Below, one piece after another: positions 24,943 to 33,569 of a DNA stretch of 64,000 nt (positions are counted from its first letter, which is position 1; each line of letters begins with the position of its first letter). The DNA is from Phaeospirillum tilakii (GTDB lineage Bacteria > Pseudomonadota > Alphaproteobacteria > Rhodospirillales > Magnetospirillaceae): the NCBI RefSeq assembly GCF_042683125.1, contig NZ_JBHUIY010000012.1:41787-105786 (forward strand). The letters are read 5' to 3'. The translations under genes were made by a program, and so were the position numbers. The notes below the pieces were generated by a model. It searched no databases. It worked only from the letters and a program-made list of their open reading frames with translations, and was not told where the DNA came from.

Positions 24943-26583
24943 GTGAAGACCGCGCCGGCCGTCGCCGGTCCGGCCGAGGGGCCGCCCCGCCGCCGCTGGC
25001 CGCGCTGGCGGCTGCTGGCCTCGCCGCTGACCCGCCGCATCCTCGCCGTCAACCTGCTGGCCCCGGTGGTGCTGGTGGGCGGACTGCTCTATCTCGACCG
25101 CTACAAGCAGGGGCTGATCCGCTCCGAACTCGACGGCCTCGCCACCCAGGCGCAGATGGTCGCCGCCGCCGTCGGCGAGGGCGCGCTGATCGAGGGCGAG
25201 GGCGAGGGCCTCGAATTCAATGCCGAGACCGCGCGGCAGATGGTGCGCCGGCTGGCCGAGCCGGCCCGGCTGCGGGTGCGGCTGTTCGGCGCCGGCGGCG
25301 AGCTGGTGGCGGATTCGCGCTTCCGCTTCGGCGCGGTCGGGCTGGTCCATGTCGAGCTGCTGCCGCCGCCGCATGATCCGCATTGGTTCGACACCCTGCG
25401 CATCGGCTGGGAACGGCTGGCCCACTGGATGCGGTTCGACCGCGCCTTGCCGCTCTATCTTGATCCGCCCCGGGCGCGGGCCAGCGATTTCATCGAGGTG
25501 GCGACCGCGCTGGAGGGCCGCAGCGGCGCCCAGGTCCGCACCCGCAAGGGCGGCGGGCTGGTGCTGTCGGTGGCGGTGCCGGTCCAACGCTACAAGCAGG
25601 TGCGCGGCGCGGTGCTGATCAGCGCCGAGGGCAACGGCATCGCCCGCTCGCTGTTCCAGATCCGCCTCGCCATCTTCCAGGCCTTCCTGCTGTCGCTGGC
25701 GCTGACGGTCGGGCTGTCGCTCTATCTCGCCGGCACCATCGCCCGCCCGGTGCGCCGCCTCGCCTTGGCGGCGGAGCGGGTGCGCCATGGCCAGGGCCGC
25801 GCCGCGCTGATCCCCGATCTGTCCCGGCGCGGCGACGAGATCGGCGAGCTGTCGGTGGCGCTGAAGGAGATGACCGAGGCGCTGTGGCGGCGGATGGACG
25901 CGATCGAGGCCTTCGCCGCCGATGTCGCCCACGAGATCAAGAATCCGCTGACCTCGCTGCGCTCGGCGGTCGAGACGGCGGCGCGGATCGAGGATCCCGA
26001 CCGCCGCCGCCGGCTGATGGCGATCATCCAGGACGATGTCGGCCGGCTCGACCGGCTGATCAGCGACATTTCCGACGCCTCGCGCATCGACGCCGAGATG
26101 TCGCGCGCCGAGGCCGGCGCGGTGGCGGTGGCGGCGATGCTCGACACCCTGTTCGAGGTCTACCGCGTCACCGGGGCCGAATCCGGCCCGACCTTCACCC
26201 TCGACCGCCCGGCCAACGATCCGCTGGCGGTGTGGGGGATCGAATCCCGGCTGGTCCAGGTGCTGCGCAACCTGATCACCAACGCGATGTCGTTCAGCCC
26301 GCCCGGCGGGGTGATCCGGCTGGTCGCCGTCCGGGGCGGCGGCTGGGTGCGGGTGACGGTCGAGGATCAGGGGCCGGGGATCCCCCCCAACAAGCTCGAT
26401 GCGATCTTCGACCGCTTTTATACCGAACGGCCGGAAGGCGAGAAGTTCGGTACCCATTCCGGCCTCGGCCTGTCGATCTCGCGCCAGATCGTCGAGGCCC
26501 ATGGCGGCCGGATCCGCGCCGAAAACCGCGATGAAGGCGGCGCCCGCTTCATCGTCGAACTGCCGGATCGCGCCGGGGGGTAA
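24943..26583 (+). CDS. chvG: Sensor histidine kinase ChvG-type
   Basis: Membrane kinase of 546 residues and partner of ChvI. It has an N-terminal membrane helix (RILAVNLLAPVVLVGGLLYLD), a large periplasmic domain to about residue 245 with the RYKQVRGAVLISAEG end, a second helix (FQAFLLSLALTVGLSLYL), HAMP, and a HisKA domain with His330 in FAADVAHEIKNPLTSLRSA. The HATPase domain has NLITNAMSFSPPGG, EDQGPGIP and GLGLSISRQIVEAHGG. GTG start, four bases after chvI. The hprK and PTS genes that usually follow chvG in this class are missing; instead a pair of inverted repeats and the convergent comM follow. Confidence 0.9.
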   Translation: MKTAPAVAGPAEGPPRRRWPRWRLLASPLTRRILAVNLLAPVVLVGGLLYLDRYKQGLIRSELDGLATQAQMVAAAVGEGALIEGEGEGLEFNAETARQMVRRLAEPARLRVRLFGAGGELVADSRFRFGAVGLVHVELLPPPHDPHWFDTLRIGWERLAHWMRFDRALPLYLDPPRARASDFIEVATALEGRSGAQVRTRKGGGLVLSVAVPVQRYKQVRGAVLISAEGNGIARSLFQIRLAIFQAFLLSLALTVGLSLYLAGTIARPVRRLALAAERVRHGQGRAALIPDLSRRGDEIGELSVALKEMTEALWRRMDAIEAFAADVAHEIKNPLTSLRSAVETAARIEDPDRRRRLMAIIQDDVGRLDRLISDISDASRIDAEMSRAEAGAVAVAAMLDTLFEVYRVTGAESGPTFTLDRPANDPLAVWGIESRLVQVLRNLITNAMSFSPPGGVIRLVAVRGGGWVRVTVEDQGPGIPPNKLDAIFDRFYTERPEGEKFGTHSGLGLSISRQIVEAHGGRIRAENRDEGGARFIVELPDRAGG

Positions 26584-26590
26584 CACGTTA

Positions 26591-26660
26591 CGCGGGCTCT
26601 GCCCGCCCCCGCCAAGGGCCGCAAGGCCCTTGGAACCCTTTCCTTGTCCTTCGCGCGGCA
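26591..26660 (+). repeat. Dispersed palindromic element, type A (with conserved tail)
   Basis: GCGGGC-TCT-GCCCGC, linker, CCAAGGGCC-GCAA-GGCCCTTGG, then GGAACCC and the non-palindromic tail with CTTCGCGCGGC. The tail is shared with the copy at 38487, so homology extends past the hairpins. It follows the chvG stop by 8 bases. Confidence 0.75.
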
Positions 26661-26712
26661 AACATCCGCGCCCAAGCTGACAGGCCGTTCCGCGCCCGAC
26701 CCCCAATGGGAT

Positions 26713-26754
26713 CCAAGGGCCTTGCGGCCCTTGGCGGGCGTGGGCGGAGCCCAC
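26713..26754 (-). repeat. Dispersed palindromic element, type A, inverted partner
   Basis: CCAAGGGCC-TTGC-GGCCCTTGG and GTGGGC-GGA-GCCCAC in the orientation opposite to the copy at 26591. The two copies face each other in one convergent gap, each reading from its own gene's 3' end. Confidence 0.75.
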
Positions 26755-26808
26755 ATCCCCCCGAAAGCCGAGATGAGCCGGGGGCGGTTTGGAGGCGGCA
26801 GCCCCGTA

Positions 26809-28323
26809 TCAGCGCCCCCGGCCCGGCATCATCCGGCGATAGGACAAGGCCTCGGCGATCTGGAGGCGGCCGATTCGCTCGGTGCCGGACAGGTCGGCCA
26901 AAGTGCGGGCGACGCGCAGGACGCGGTGCCAGCCGCGTGCCGACAGGTGCATCCGCTCCGCCGCCTCGGTCAGCAGGCGGCGGCCGGCCTCGTCGGGGGC
27001 GGCGACCCGTTCCAGCAGGTCGCCATCGGCCTCGGCGTTGGTGCGGATCGGCAGGCCGCGATAGCGTTCGGCCTGGATCGCGCGGGCGGCGGCGACCCGG
27101 GCGGCGATTTCGGCCGAGCCCTCGGCCGGCGGCGGCAAGGCCAGGTCGGCCGGGCTGACCCCCGGCACCTCGACATGCAGGTCGATGCGGTCGAACAGCG
27201 GGCCGGAAATGCGCGACTGGTAGTCCTGGGCGCATTTCGGCGCCTTGGCGCAGGCCAGGGCCGGATCGCCGAGATGGCCGCAGCGGCAGGGATTCATCGC
27301 CGCCACCAACTGGATCCGGGCGGGATAGGCGACATGGGCGTTGGCGCGGGCGATCACGGCGCGGCCGGTTTCCAGCGGCTGGCGCAGGGCTTCGAGCGCG
27401 GCGCGCTGGAATTCCGGCAATTCGTCGAGGAACAGCACGCCGAGATGGGCCAGCGACACCTCGCCCGGCTTGGCGCGCTGGCCGCCGCCGATCAGCGCCG
27501 GTACCGAGGCGGAATGGTGCGGGTTGCGGAACGGCCGCCGCCGCAGCAGCCGGCCCTCGGCCAACTGGCCGGCGACCGAGTGGATCATGCTGACCTCTAG
27601 CGCCTCGGCCGGTTCGAGGTCGGGCAGCAGGCCGGGCAGCCGGGCCGCCAGCATCGACTTGCCCGAGCCGGGCGGGCCGATCATCAGCAGGTTGTGGCCG
27701 CCGGCGGCGGCGATCTCCAGCGCCCGCTTGGCGGTCTCCTGGCCCTTGACGTCGCGCAAATCGGGGGCGGCGCCGTCATCGTCGGCGATGCGCGGCTCGG
27801 GCGGGCTCAACACCTGGGTGCCCTTGAAATGATTGATCAGCGCCAGCAGCGAGGCGGGGGCCAGCACCTCGATCCCGCCGGCCCAGGCCGCCTCGCCCCC
27901 CTGCGGCCCCGGGCAGATCAGGCCGCGCTCGGCGGCGCGGGCGGCGATCGCCGCCGGCAGCACTCCGGCCACCGGCGCCAGCCGCCCGTCGAGCCCCAGT
28001 TCGCCGAGCGAGACATAGCCGCCGATCTCGTCCTGGGGGATCACCTCCATCGCCGACAGCAGGCCGAGGGCGATCGGCAGGTCGAAGTGACTGCCCTCCT
28101 TCAGCAGGTCGGCCGGGGCGAGGTTGACGGTGATCCGCTTTGGCGGCAAGGCGAGGCCGAGGGAATTGAAGGCGGCGCGCACCCGCTCGCGGCTTTCCCC
28201 CACCGCCTTGTCGGGCAGCCCGACCACGGTGAAGGCGGGCAGCCCGGCGGCGATCTGAACCTGAACGTCGATCTCCAGGCACTCGATCCCGGCAAAGGCG
28301 ACGGTGGCGGCGTGGGCGGTCAT
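26809..28323 (-). CDS. comM: YifB/ComM family Mg-chelatase-like AAA+ ATPase
   Basis: The protein is 504 residues. ComM is a hexameric branch-migration helicase that extends recombination tracts during transformation. The N-terminal ChlI/Lon-protease-like domain begins with TVAFAGIECLEIDVQVQ and includes GLPDKAVGESRERVRAAF. Walker A is GPPGSGKS (216-223), Walker B is GVLFLDELPEF, and a C-terminal domain contains NPCRCGHLGDP, CQ/CAQDYQSRISGPLFDRIDLHVEVP and LSARGWHRVLRVARTIADL-like sequence. It goes with dprA elsewhere in the window as a transformation gene. It is monocistronic and convergent with chvG. Confidence 0.94.
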   Translation of the reverse strand: MTAHAATVAFAGIECLEIDVQVQIAAGLPAFTVVGLPDKAVGESRERVRAAFNSLGLALPPKRITVNLAPADLLKEGSHFDLPIALGLLSAMEVIPQDEIGGYVSLGELGLDGRLAPVAGVLPAAIAARAAERGLICPGPQGGEAAWAGGIEVLAPASLLALINHFKGTQVLSPPEPRIADDDGAAPDLRDVKGQETAKRALEIAAAGGHNLLMIGPPGSGKSMLAARLPGLLPDLEPAEALEVSMIHSVAGQLAEGRLLRRRPFRNPHHSASVPALIGGGQRAKPGEVSLAHLGVLFLDELPEFQRAALEALRQPLETGRAVIARANAHVAYPARIQLVAAMNPCRCGHLGDPALACAKAPKCAQDYQSRISGPLFDRIDLHVEVPGVSPADLALPPPAEGSAEIAARVAAARAIQAERYRGLPIRTNAEADGDLLERVAAPDEAGRRLLTEAAERMHLSARGWHRVLRVARTLADLSGTERIGRLQIAEALSYRRMMPGRGR

Positions 28324-28404
28324 TGCAACTCGGCGGGTGATGCGAGCGGACTCGCTTGGGGCGGGCGGCCATTATGCCGCCTCGCCCCTCGGTCGCAAAG
28401 GGTT

Positions 28405-28445
28405 CCAAGGGCCCCTGGCCCTTGGCGGGTGTGGGCGGCGCCCAC
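28405..28445 (-). repeat. Dispersed palindromic element, type A
   Basis: CCAAGGGCC-CCT-GGCCCTTGG and GTGGGC-GGC-GCCCAC, preceded on the plus strand by AAAGGGTTCC (the element tail in reverse). It sits right after the HAD-phosphatase stop and upstream of comM. Confidence 0.7.
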
Positions 28446-28447
28446 GC

Positions 28448-29083
28448 TCAGCCGGCGCAGCCGGCTAGAATCCCCCGCAATTCGCCGAGATTGCGGGCCA
28501 GATGCTCCGGCCGCCGCGCCGCCAGTGCTTCAACGTCGGTGTACCCCCACCCCACCGCGACCGATACCAGCCCGGCGGCGTGGGCGGCCTCAATGTCGCG
28601 GATTTCGTCGCCGACCGCCGCGATCTGGTGCTTCGGCAGCCCGGCGCGGGTGGCGACCCGGCGCAGACGGGCGGCCTTGCCGAACAGGCCGGCGCCACAT
28701 TCGACCTGCTCGAACCGCCCGAACAGCTCGGGCCCGAGGATGCGGCGAACGTTGGCCTCCTGGTTCGAGCTGACCAAGGCGAGGCGCAACCCGCCGTCGG
28801 CGAGCTCCTCAAGTAGAGCGGGCAGCCCGGCGAACGGCTGGATGTCGGCGCGGGCCTGGAGGGCGCGCATATGGGCGGCGATCAGCGGCACCTTCCAGCC
28901 CGGCACGGCGAGGTGGGCGAGGATCTGGCGGGCATCGAGCCGCCGCAGGGTCGCGACCTCGCCGTCCGCCACCGGACGGAAGCGGTAGCGGGCGGCGACC
29001 TGATTGAGCACTCCGGTGAACCAGGGAAAGGAATCCGCCAGGGTGCCGTCGAAATCGAAGATGGCGAGGTGGAAGCGCCGCAT
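28448..29083 (-). CDS. HAD-superfamily hydrolase (phosphoglycolate-phosphatase-like)
   Basis: The protein is 211 residues. Motif I FDFDGTLADSF has the nucleophile Asp10 and Asp12; motif II is LALVSSNQEANVRRIL; the motif III Lys lies in GLFGKAARLRRV; motif IV is IAAVGDEIRDIEAAHAAGL. The cap is the small C1 type between motifs I and II. This places it with Gph/PGP-like phosphatases, substrate not determined. It ends the minus-strand group that begins with the BON lipoprotein; only three bases separate it from the DUF2267 gene. Confidence 0.85.
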   Translation of the reverse strand: MRRFHLAIFDFDGTLADSFPWFTGVLNQVAARYRFRPVADGEVATLRRLDARQILAHLAVPGWKVPLIAAHMRALQARADIQPFAGLPALLEELADGGLRLALVSSNQEANVRRILGPELFGRFEQVECGAGLFGKAARLRRVATRAGLPKHQIAAVGDEIRDIEAAHAAGLVSVAVGWGYTDVEALAARRPEHLARNLGELRGILAGCAG

Positions 29084-29086
29084 CGC

Positions 29087-29518
29087 TCAGGCCGCCGGTT
29101 CATCGCGCCAGAACGCCGCCGCCCCGGGCGGCAGGGGCGCCAGCACCCGGGCGAAGGCGGCCGGGTCCACCTGTTGGCGCAGGGCGCGGGCGACGTCGCC
29201 GATCGCGCTGTCGGGAGAAAAATTGTGATCCCGGCGCCAGGACTGGACCTCGCGGGTCAGGCTGGCGCGGTCGGTCCAGGGGCGGGGCGGCTGGTCGGGA
29301 TCCCAGTCGGCGACGAAGATCGCCCGCAGCACCGGCGGCAGCACCGCCGCGAAACGGATCGCCTCGGCCAGCGACAGGCGGTGGCGGAACACCAGCAGCA
29401 CCGCCTGGGTCATGGTGTAGGTCTGGTTGCGGGTGGTCAGGCCGGACAGGTCGCGCGCGGCGGCAAGGAAGCGTTCGAACTCCTCCGAGGCGTGGGACAG
29501 CTCCATCGGGATCGGCAT
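29087..29518 (-). CDS. DUF2267 domain protein
   Basis: This 143-residue protein resembles the DUF2267 family: FERFLAAARDLSGLTTRNQTY, TQAVLLVFRHRLSLAEAIRFA, LPPVLRAIFVADWDPDQPP, and a C-terminal DVARALRQQVDPAAFARVLAPLP helix pair. The family is soluble, helical and of unknown function, often next to stress or PHB genes. GGGGGA upstream supports this ATG; a second ATG four codons in is possible. It begins three bases after the PaiB-like gene stop. Confidence 0.75.
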   Translation of the reverse strand: MPIPMELSHASEEFERFLAAARDLSGLTTRNQTYTMTQAVLLVFRHRLSLAEAIRFAAVLPPVLRAIFVADWDPDQPPRPWTDRASLTREVQSWRRDHNFSPDSAIGDVARALRQQVDPAAFARVLAPLPPGAAAFWRDEPAA

Positions 29519-29520
29519 CG

Positions 29521-30174
29521 TTACGGTCCCCCGGTTCCATCGGCCTGCGGCGCGCTCATCCGGGCGGCGATGGCGGCGGCCAGCGGGTCGGGCTCCTGGC
29601 CCAGACCGTCGATCACCCCCTGGCGGTCGGCGGCGGAGCGGTTCTGGCTCAGTTTCCACTTGCCTTCGAGCCGGGTGATTTCCAGCCGGAAACCGACGAT
29701 GCCGGCCAATTGCCCCGCCAGATAATCGGCGGGCGCGTCGGCGAGCGACCAGGGTCGGGGGCGGCCGGTCTCGTGCCGGTCGGTCAGCCGGGTCAGCAGG
29801 GCGCGCAGCCGGTCCGGATCGGCGAAGAATTCCACCGTCCCGCTGGCGTGGACCGCGACATAGTTCCAGGTCGGCACGACGCGGCCGGTTTCCGCCTTCG
29901 ACGGATACCAGGAGGGGGTGACATAAGCGTCCGGGCCGGGACAGATCATCAGCCCGGTCCCCACCCGCCCCAGCCGCCGCCCCTGCGGATTGGCGCGGGC
30001 GAGATGGCCGTACAGCGTGCCCTGTTCTCCCTCGGACGGGTCGAGCCAGACCGGGACGTGGCTGGCCTCCAGTTCGCCCTGGTCCTGGGTCACCAGGATC
30101 GACAGCCGCGCCTGACGGATGGCCTCCTGCAGAACCGGCAGCCGGGTTTCCCTGAATTTGGGGGGCGTGTACAT
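29521..30174 (-). CDS. FMN-binding PaiB-family protein
   Basis: The protein is 217 residues, with the PaiB/split-barrel flavin-binding fold: MYTPPKFRE start, ILVTQDQGELEASHVPVWLD, LYGHLARANPQ, SWYPSKAETGRVVPTWNYVAVH and IVGFRLEITRLEGKWKLSQNR. Family members bind FMN and have been described as negative regulators of sporulation and protease genes in Bacillus; a role here is not established and simple flavin or polyamine metabolism is possible. It lies in the BON-SirB1-gshB-paiB group. Confidence 0.9.
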   Translation of the reverse strand: MYTPPKFRETRLPVLQEAIRQARLSILVTQDQGELEASHVPVWLDPSEGEQGTLYGHLARANPQGRRLGRVGTGLMICPGPDAYVTPSWYPSKAETGRVVPTWNYVAVHASGTVEFFADPDRLRALLTRLTDRHETGRPRPWSLADAPADYLAGQLAGIVGFRLEITRLEGKWKLSQNRSAADRQGVIDGLGQEPDPLAAAIAARMSAPQADGTGGP

Positions 30175-30213
30175 CGGACAACCTTCCGGGCGGGGGTGGG
30201 CCCGCGCCGCCGC

Positions 30214-31164
30214 TCAGCCGGCGGCGCGGCGGGCCTCGATCGCGTCCCACACCAGCCCGGCGAGGTTGACCCCGTCGAAGCGGTCGATCTGGCGGATGCC
30301 GGTGGGGGAGGTGACGTTGATCTCGGTCAGGTGATCGCCGATCACGTCGATGCCGACGAACAGCAGGCCGCGTTGGCGCAGGGTCGGGCCGATCGCGGCG
30401 CAGATCTCGCGTTCGCGCGCGGTCAGGGTGGTGGGGCGCGCCGCGCCGCCGACATGGAGATTGGAGCGGGCCTCGCCCTCGGCCGGGACCCGGTTGACCG
30501 CGCCGACCGGCTCGCCCTCGACCAGGATGATCCGCTTGTCGCCCTGGCGCACCGCCGGCAGGTAACGCTGGACCATCAGCGGCTCGCGCGGGGCGATCTG
30601 GCGGAACAGGTCGAGCAGGGAATTGAGGTTCTCGTCGCCGGGGGCGAGGTGGAATACCCCGGCGCCGCCATTGCCGAACAGCGGCTTGACGATGATGTCG
30701 CCGTGCTCGGCGCGGAAGGCGGCGATCGCCTGGGGATCGGCGCTGATCAGGGTCGGCGGCATCAATTCGGGGAACAGCGTCACCAGCAGCTTTTCCGGGG
30801 CGTTGCGCACCTCGGCCGGGTCGTTGACCACCAGGGTGCGGGGGTGGATCCGCTCCAGCAGGTGGGTGGCGGTGATGTAGCCGAGGTCGAACGGCGGATC
30901 CTGGCGCATCAGCACCACGTCGGTGGTGGCGAGATCGATCCGCTCGGCGGTGCCGAGGGTGAAATGGTCGCCGCGCACGGCGCGGACCTCGAGCGGGCGG
31001 ACCACCGCCTCGACCGTGCCGTCGCGCCAGGACAGGGCGCCCGGCAGGTAATGCAGCAGGCGGTGGCCGCGCCGCTGCGCCTCAAGGGCGAGGGCGAGGG
31101 TCGAATCGCCCTCGAAATCGATTGAATCGATCGGGTCCATCTGGAAGGCGACGAGAAGGGACAT
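30214..31164 (-). CDS. gshB: Glutathione synthetase
   Basis: Joins gamma-glutamylcysteine and glycine using ATP (ATP-grasp), 316 residues, normal length. It shows VAFQMDPIDSIDFEGDSTLAL at the N-terminus, MRQDPPFDLGYITATHLLE, VNDPAEVRNAPEKL, IVKPLFGNGGAGVF and LFVGIDVIGDHLTEINVTSPTG. GGAG lies upstream of this ATG; the in-frame extension into the intergenic region is not supported. It sits 23 bases downstream of the SirB1-like gene. Confidence 0.96.
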   Translation of the reverse strand: MSLLVAFQMDPIDSIDFEGDSTLALALEAQRRGHRLLHYLPGALSWRDGTVEAVVRPLEVRAVRGDHFTLGTAERIDLATTDVVLMRQDPPFDLGYITATHLLERIHPRTLVVNDPAEVRNAPEKLLVTLFPELMPPTLISADPQAIAAFRAEHGDIIVKPLFGNGGAGVFHLAPGDENLNSLLDLFRQIAPREPLMVQRYLPAVRQGDKRIILVEGEPVGAVNRVPAEGEARSNLHVGGAARPTTLTAREREICAAIGPTLRQRGLLFVGIDVIGDHLTEINVTSPTGIRQIDRFDGVNLAGLVWDAIEARRAAG

Positions 31165-31187
31165 CGGCAGGCTCCGTCGGGGGGACA

Positions 31188-32003
31188 TCAGAATGGCCGG
31201 GCGCGCAGGTCGGCCATCAGCGACAGGGTGCGGGCGCGGGCGCGGGCGTCGCCGGTGCGCTGGACGAATTGCTGCAACGCGGCCAGGGCGTCGCCGCGAT
31301 GGCCCCGGCGCAGATGCATCAGTCCGGCCTCGCGCCACAGCCCGGTCTGGTCGGGCGCCACCCGCAGCAGATCCTCGACCAGGGCCAGCGCGTCGTCGAG
31401 CCGGCCCTGGCGCAGCAGCTCGGCCCGGACCGCCTGCTGCTGCCGCGCCAGCACGGCGCGGTTGCCGAGCGGGTGGAAATGGTCGGGCTGCAATTCGCGG
31501 TCGAGGCCGCAGCCGGCCTTCAGCAACGCGCGCAGGTCGCAGGCGGTCAGCGGCCGGGCCGGATCGGCCGGGTCGAGGATGCGGCGCTGGCCGTCGGCGC
31601 CGTCGATCCGCAGCAGCAGGCGAGCGGGAAAGGCCAGCGGGTGGAGATCGACGCCGCCGCGCCGGCCGACCGCGAGCAGCAGCAGGGCCAGCGCCTCGGG
31701 CGGGCCGTGGCGGCGTTCGACCGCCGCGCCGAAATCACCGGCCTCGCTCTCGTCGGCGGCGGCGGGGTCGAGCAGGGCGGCGAAGGCGGCGGCCGGCACC
31801 GCCGGATCGGCGCGGCCGCCGACGGCGCGGCGCAGTTCGGCCGCCAGCGAGTCAAGCCGGGCCAGCCGGCGGGGCAAGGCGGCGCGGTCGGCCGGGCGCG
31901 ACAGCCCGGCCAGCGCCAGCGCCGCCTCGGCCGGGGGGAAGGCGGCGTCGTCGAGACGGCCGAGCGCGGCGAGGCGGTCGGCCAGCGCCGCCCCCGCGCT
32001 CAT
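31188..32003 (-). CDS. SirB1/transglutaminase-like TPR protein
   Basis: A 271-residue protein of the SirB1 family. The N-terminal helical half (AALPRRLARLDSLAAELRRA) precedes LDLHPLAFPARLLLRI-like sequence (GVDLHPLAFPARLLLRIDG) and RILDPADPARPL, the diagnostic SirB1 core. A C-terminal TPR pair (GRLDDALALVEDLLRVAP) follows. Several family members have lost transglutaminase residues, and a catalytic Cys is not obvious here. Function is unknown. It is between the BON lipoprotein and gshB with gaps of 16 and 23 bases, so it is cotranscribed. Confidence 0.8.
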   Translation of the reverse strand: MSAGAALADRLAALGRLDDAAFPPAEAALALAGLSRPADRAALPRRLARLDSLAAELRRAVGGRADPAVPAAAFAALLDPAAADESEAGDFGAAVERRHGPPEALALLLLAVGRRGGVDLHPLAFPARLLLRIDGADGQRRILDPADPARPLTACDLRALLKAGCGLDRELQPDHFHPLGNRAVLARQQQAVRAELLRQGRLDDALALVEDLLRVAPDQTGLWREAGLMHLRRGHRGDALAALQQFVQRTGDARARARTLSLMADLRARPF

Positions 32004-32019
32004 TCGGGTCCCTTTGTGC

Positions 32020-32631
32020 TCATCGCCCGACCCGGCGCGGATCGTTCTTGAGGATGATGTGGTGCACCACCCGCCGCACCCCGCTGATGTCGCGGGCCTG
32101 ATCGACGACGCGGTTCAGCTCGGCCTGATTCTGGGCGATGCCGATCAGGTAGATCACCGCGTCGGTGACGTCGACCTCGTAATTGATGCTGGTGATCTCG
32201 CTGTCGCCCAGCAGCCGGGCCTTCATCTTCTGGCGGATCCAGGCATCGTTGGCCATGCTGCTGTTGCCCTCCTGCTCGGGGGGGCGGACGATGATGTGGT
32301 TGTAGACCTCGCGCACCCCGGCGACCTGCCAGGTGATCTTGACCGCGTCGTCGCGCATCTGCGCGGTGGGCATCACCCCGGTCAGCATCACCCGGCCCTC
32401 GCTGATGTTGAGGGTGGCCTTGTTGAACATGTCGGCGTTCTTGTCGAACCACAGCCGGCTGATCTCGGTGCGGATCTTGAAATCATCGACCGAACCGCTG
32501 AGGCCGCGTTCCTCGGCGGCGGCGACGCCGACATTGGCGCCGGCGCTGAGAACGGTGGGGACACAGCCCGACAGCAGGGCTCCGACCGCGGTCGCGATCG
32601 CCAGGGCGGTCAGGGGGCGCGCAGCAGACAA
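32020..32631 (-). CDS. BON-domain lipoprotein (OsmY/DolP-like)
   Basis: The protein is 203 residues. The signal peptide ends in the lipobox LLSGC, so the mature protein starts at the lipidated Cys. Two BON domains follow: FKIRTEISRLWFDKNADMFNK with LTGVMPTAQMRDDAVKI, and DAWIRQKMKARLLGDSEITS with IYLIGIAQNQAELNRVVDQA. DolP-type two-BON lipoproteins act at the outer membrane in envelope integrity. It is the first gene of the minus-strand group. A long hairpin upstream isolates it from the previous gene. Confidence 0.93.
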   Translation of the reverse strand: MSAARPLTALAIATAVGALLSGCVPTVLSAGANVGVAAAEERGLSGSVDDFKIRTEISRLWFDKNADMFNKATLNISEGRVMLTGVMPTAQMRDDAVKITWQVAGVREVYNHIIVRPPEQEGNSSMANDAWIRQKMKARLLGDSEITSINYEVDVTDAVIYLIGIAQNQAELNRVVDQARDISGVRRVVHHIILKNDPRRVGR

Positions 32632-32735
32632 GACGCAATCCTCCGAAGGCGGCAGAGAGCCGGCAGTGTACCGGGATCGTTCGGGAGCCGGAAGGCACCT
32701 TTCGCCAGGGGGCGCCGGGGCATCCGGCCCGACGG

Positions 32736-32773
32736 GGCGGGAGCGGCGATCGGGGCCGGTCGCCGCTCCCGCC
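32736..32773 (-). terminator. Long hairpin downstream of the hypothetical gene
   Basis: Perfect 14-base-pair inverted repeat, GGCGGGAGCGGCGA / TCGCCGCTCCCGCC, with a 10-base loop. It begins six bases past the hypothetical protein stop and separates it from the BON operon. No T-run is seen. Confidence 0.65.
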
Positions 32774-32779
32774 GGGGGA

Positions 32780-33424
32780 TCAGTCCTTCCCGCCGCCGAC
32801 CGCGTCCATCAGGCTGTCCTGGTTCGAGCGTTCGACCTGGGCGACCAGACCGGCCGGCAGCCCCTGGGCGGCGCTCATCGTCGAGACGGCGGCCTGGGCC
32901 ACCTCGACCGCGCGCGAGGTCAGGGTGCCGTCGGACAGGGTCAGCTCGTTGCCGGCGGCCTCGACCGCGCGGAACGGCCCCTGATAGCGTTGCCACACCG
33001 AGGCGCGGGCGGCGTCGTTGCCGGCGGCCTGATAGTCCCTGGCGTAGGGCTGGTAGACGGTGCCGAGCGCACGCAGCGTCTCGGTACTGGCGACCTTGCG
33101 GTATTCGTTGGCCAGCACCGGATCGGCGGCGAACACCGCGTCGATCTTGTCCTTGTCGGTGGTGCCGTCCTTGGCGATCACCGCGCCGGTGCTGTCGGTG
33201 GTCAGCGCGATCGGTTTCGAGGTGTCGATCCCCGCCGCCTGCAATCGCTTGGTCAGGTTGGCGGCGAAATCGCGTTCCTCCTCGGCGGAGGCGAACAGGG
33301 CGGAGGTCGCCGATTCGAGCGAGGCGGCGAAGGTGCCGTCGCCCTGCTTGCCGGTATCGGTGGCGGCGGTGCGGGAATAGGACGTGGCGTCCCGGGTCGA
33401 ATCGACTTGAAAATTGATGCTCAT
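32780..33424 (-). CDS. Hypothetical protein
   Basis: I do not recognise this 214-residue protein. It is polar, rich in Ala, Thr, Asp and Ser, and has no signal peptide or membrane segment (MSINFQVDSTRDATSYSRTA start). A region with ATSALFASAEEERDFAANLTKRLQAAGIDTSKP looks helical and there are Asp-rich turns (DKDKIDAVFAADPVLANEY). The codon bias matches its neighbours. The long hairpin downstream and a 145-base gap upstream suggest a single-gene unit. The composition (few Cys, many Thr/Ser/Asn) resembles secreted or surface proteins exported without a cleaved signal, for example flagellar or type I substrates; this is only a suggestion. Confidence 0.7.
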   Translation of the reverse strand: MSINFQVDSTRDATSYSRTAATDTGKQGDGTFAASLESATSALFASAEEERDFAANLTKRLQAAGIDTSKPIALTTDSTGAVIAKDGTTDKDKIDAVFAADPVLANEYRKVASTETLRALGTVYQPYARDYQAAGNDAARASVWQRYQGPFRAVEAAGNELTLSDGTLTSRAVEVAQAAVSTMSAAQGLPAGLVAQVERSNQDSLMDAVGGGKD

Positions 33425-33569
33425 GGTCGCGGTCCATCTCTTGGCGACCCGGCAGATTCTGCCATTCGGGCAGAGTTTGCCGGCCATGGTCGGGTGGTGA
33501 CGGTTGCGGGACTTCGCCCGCCGCCATGACGACCAATGGCCTTGCAAGCCGCATGCCGGATGGTCCGGC

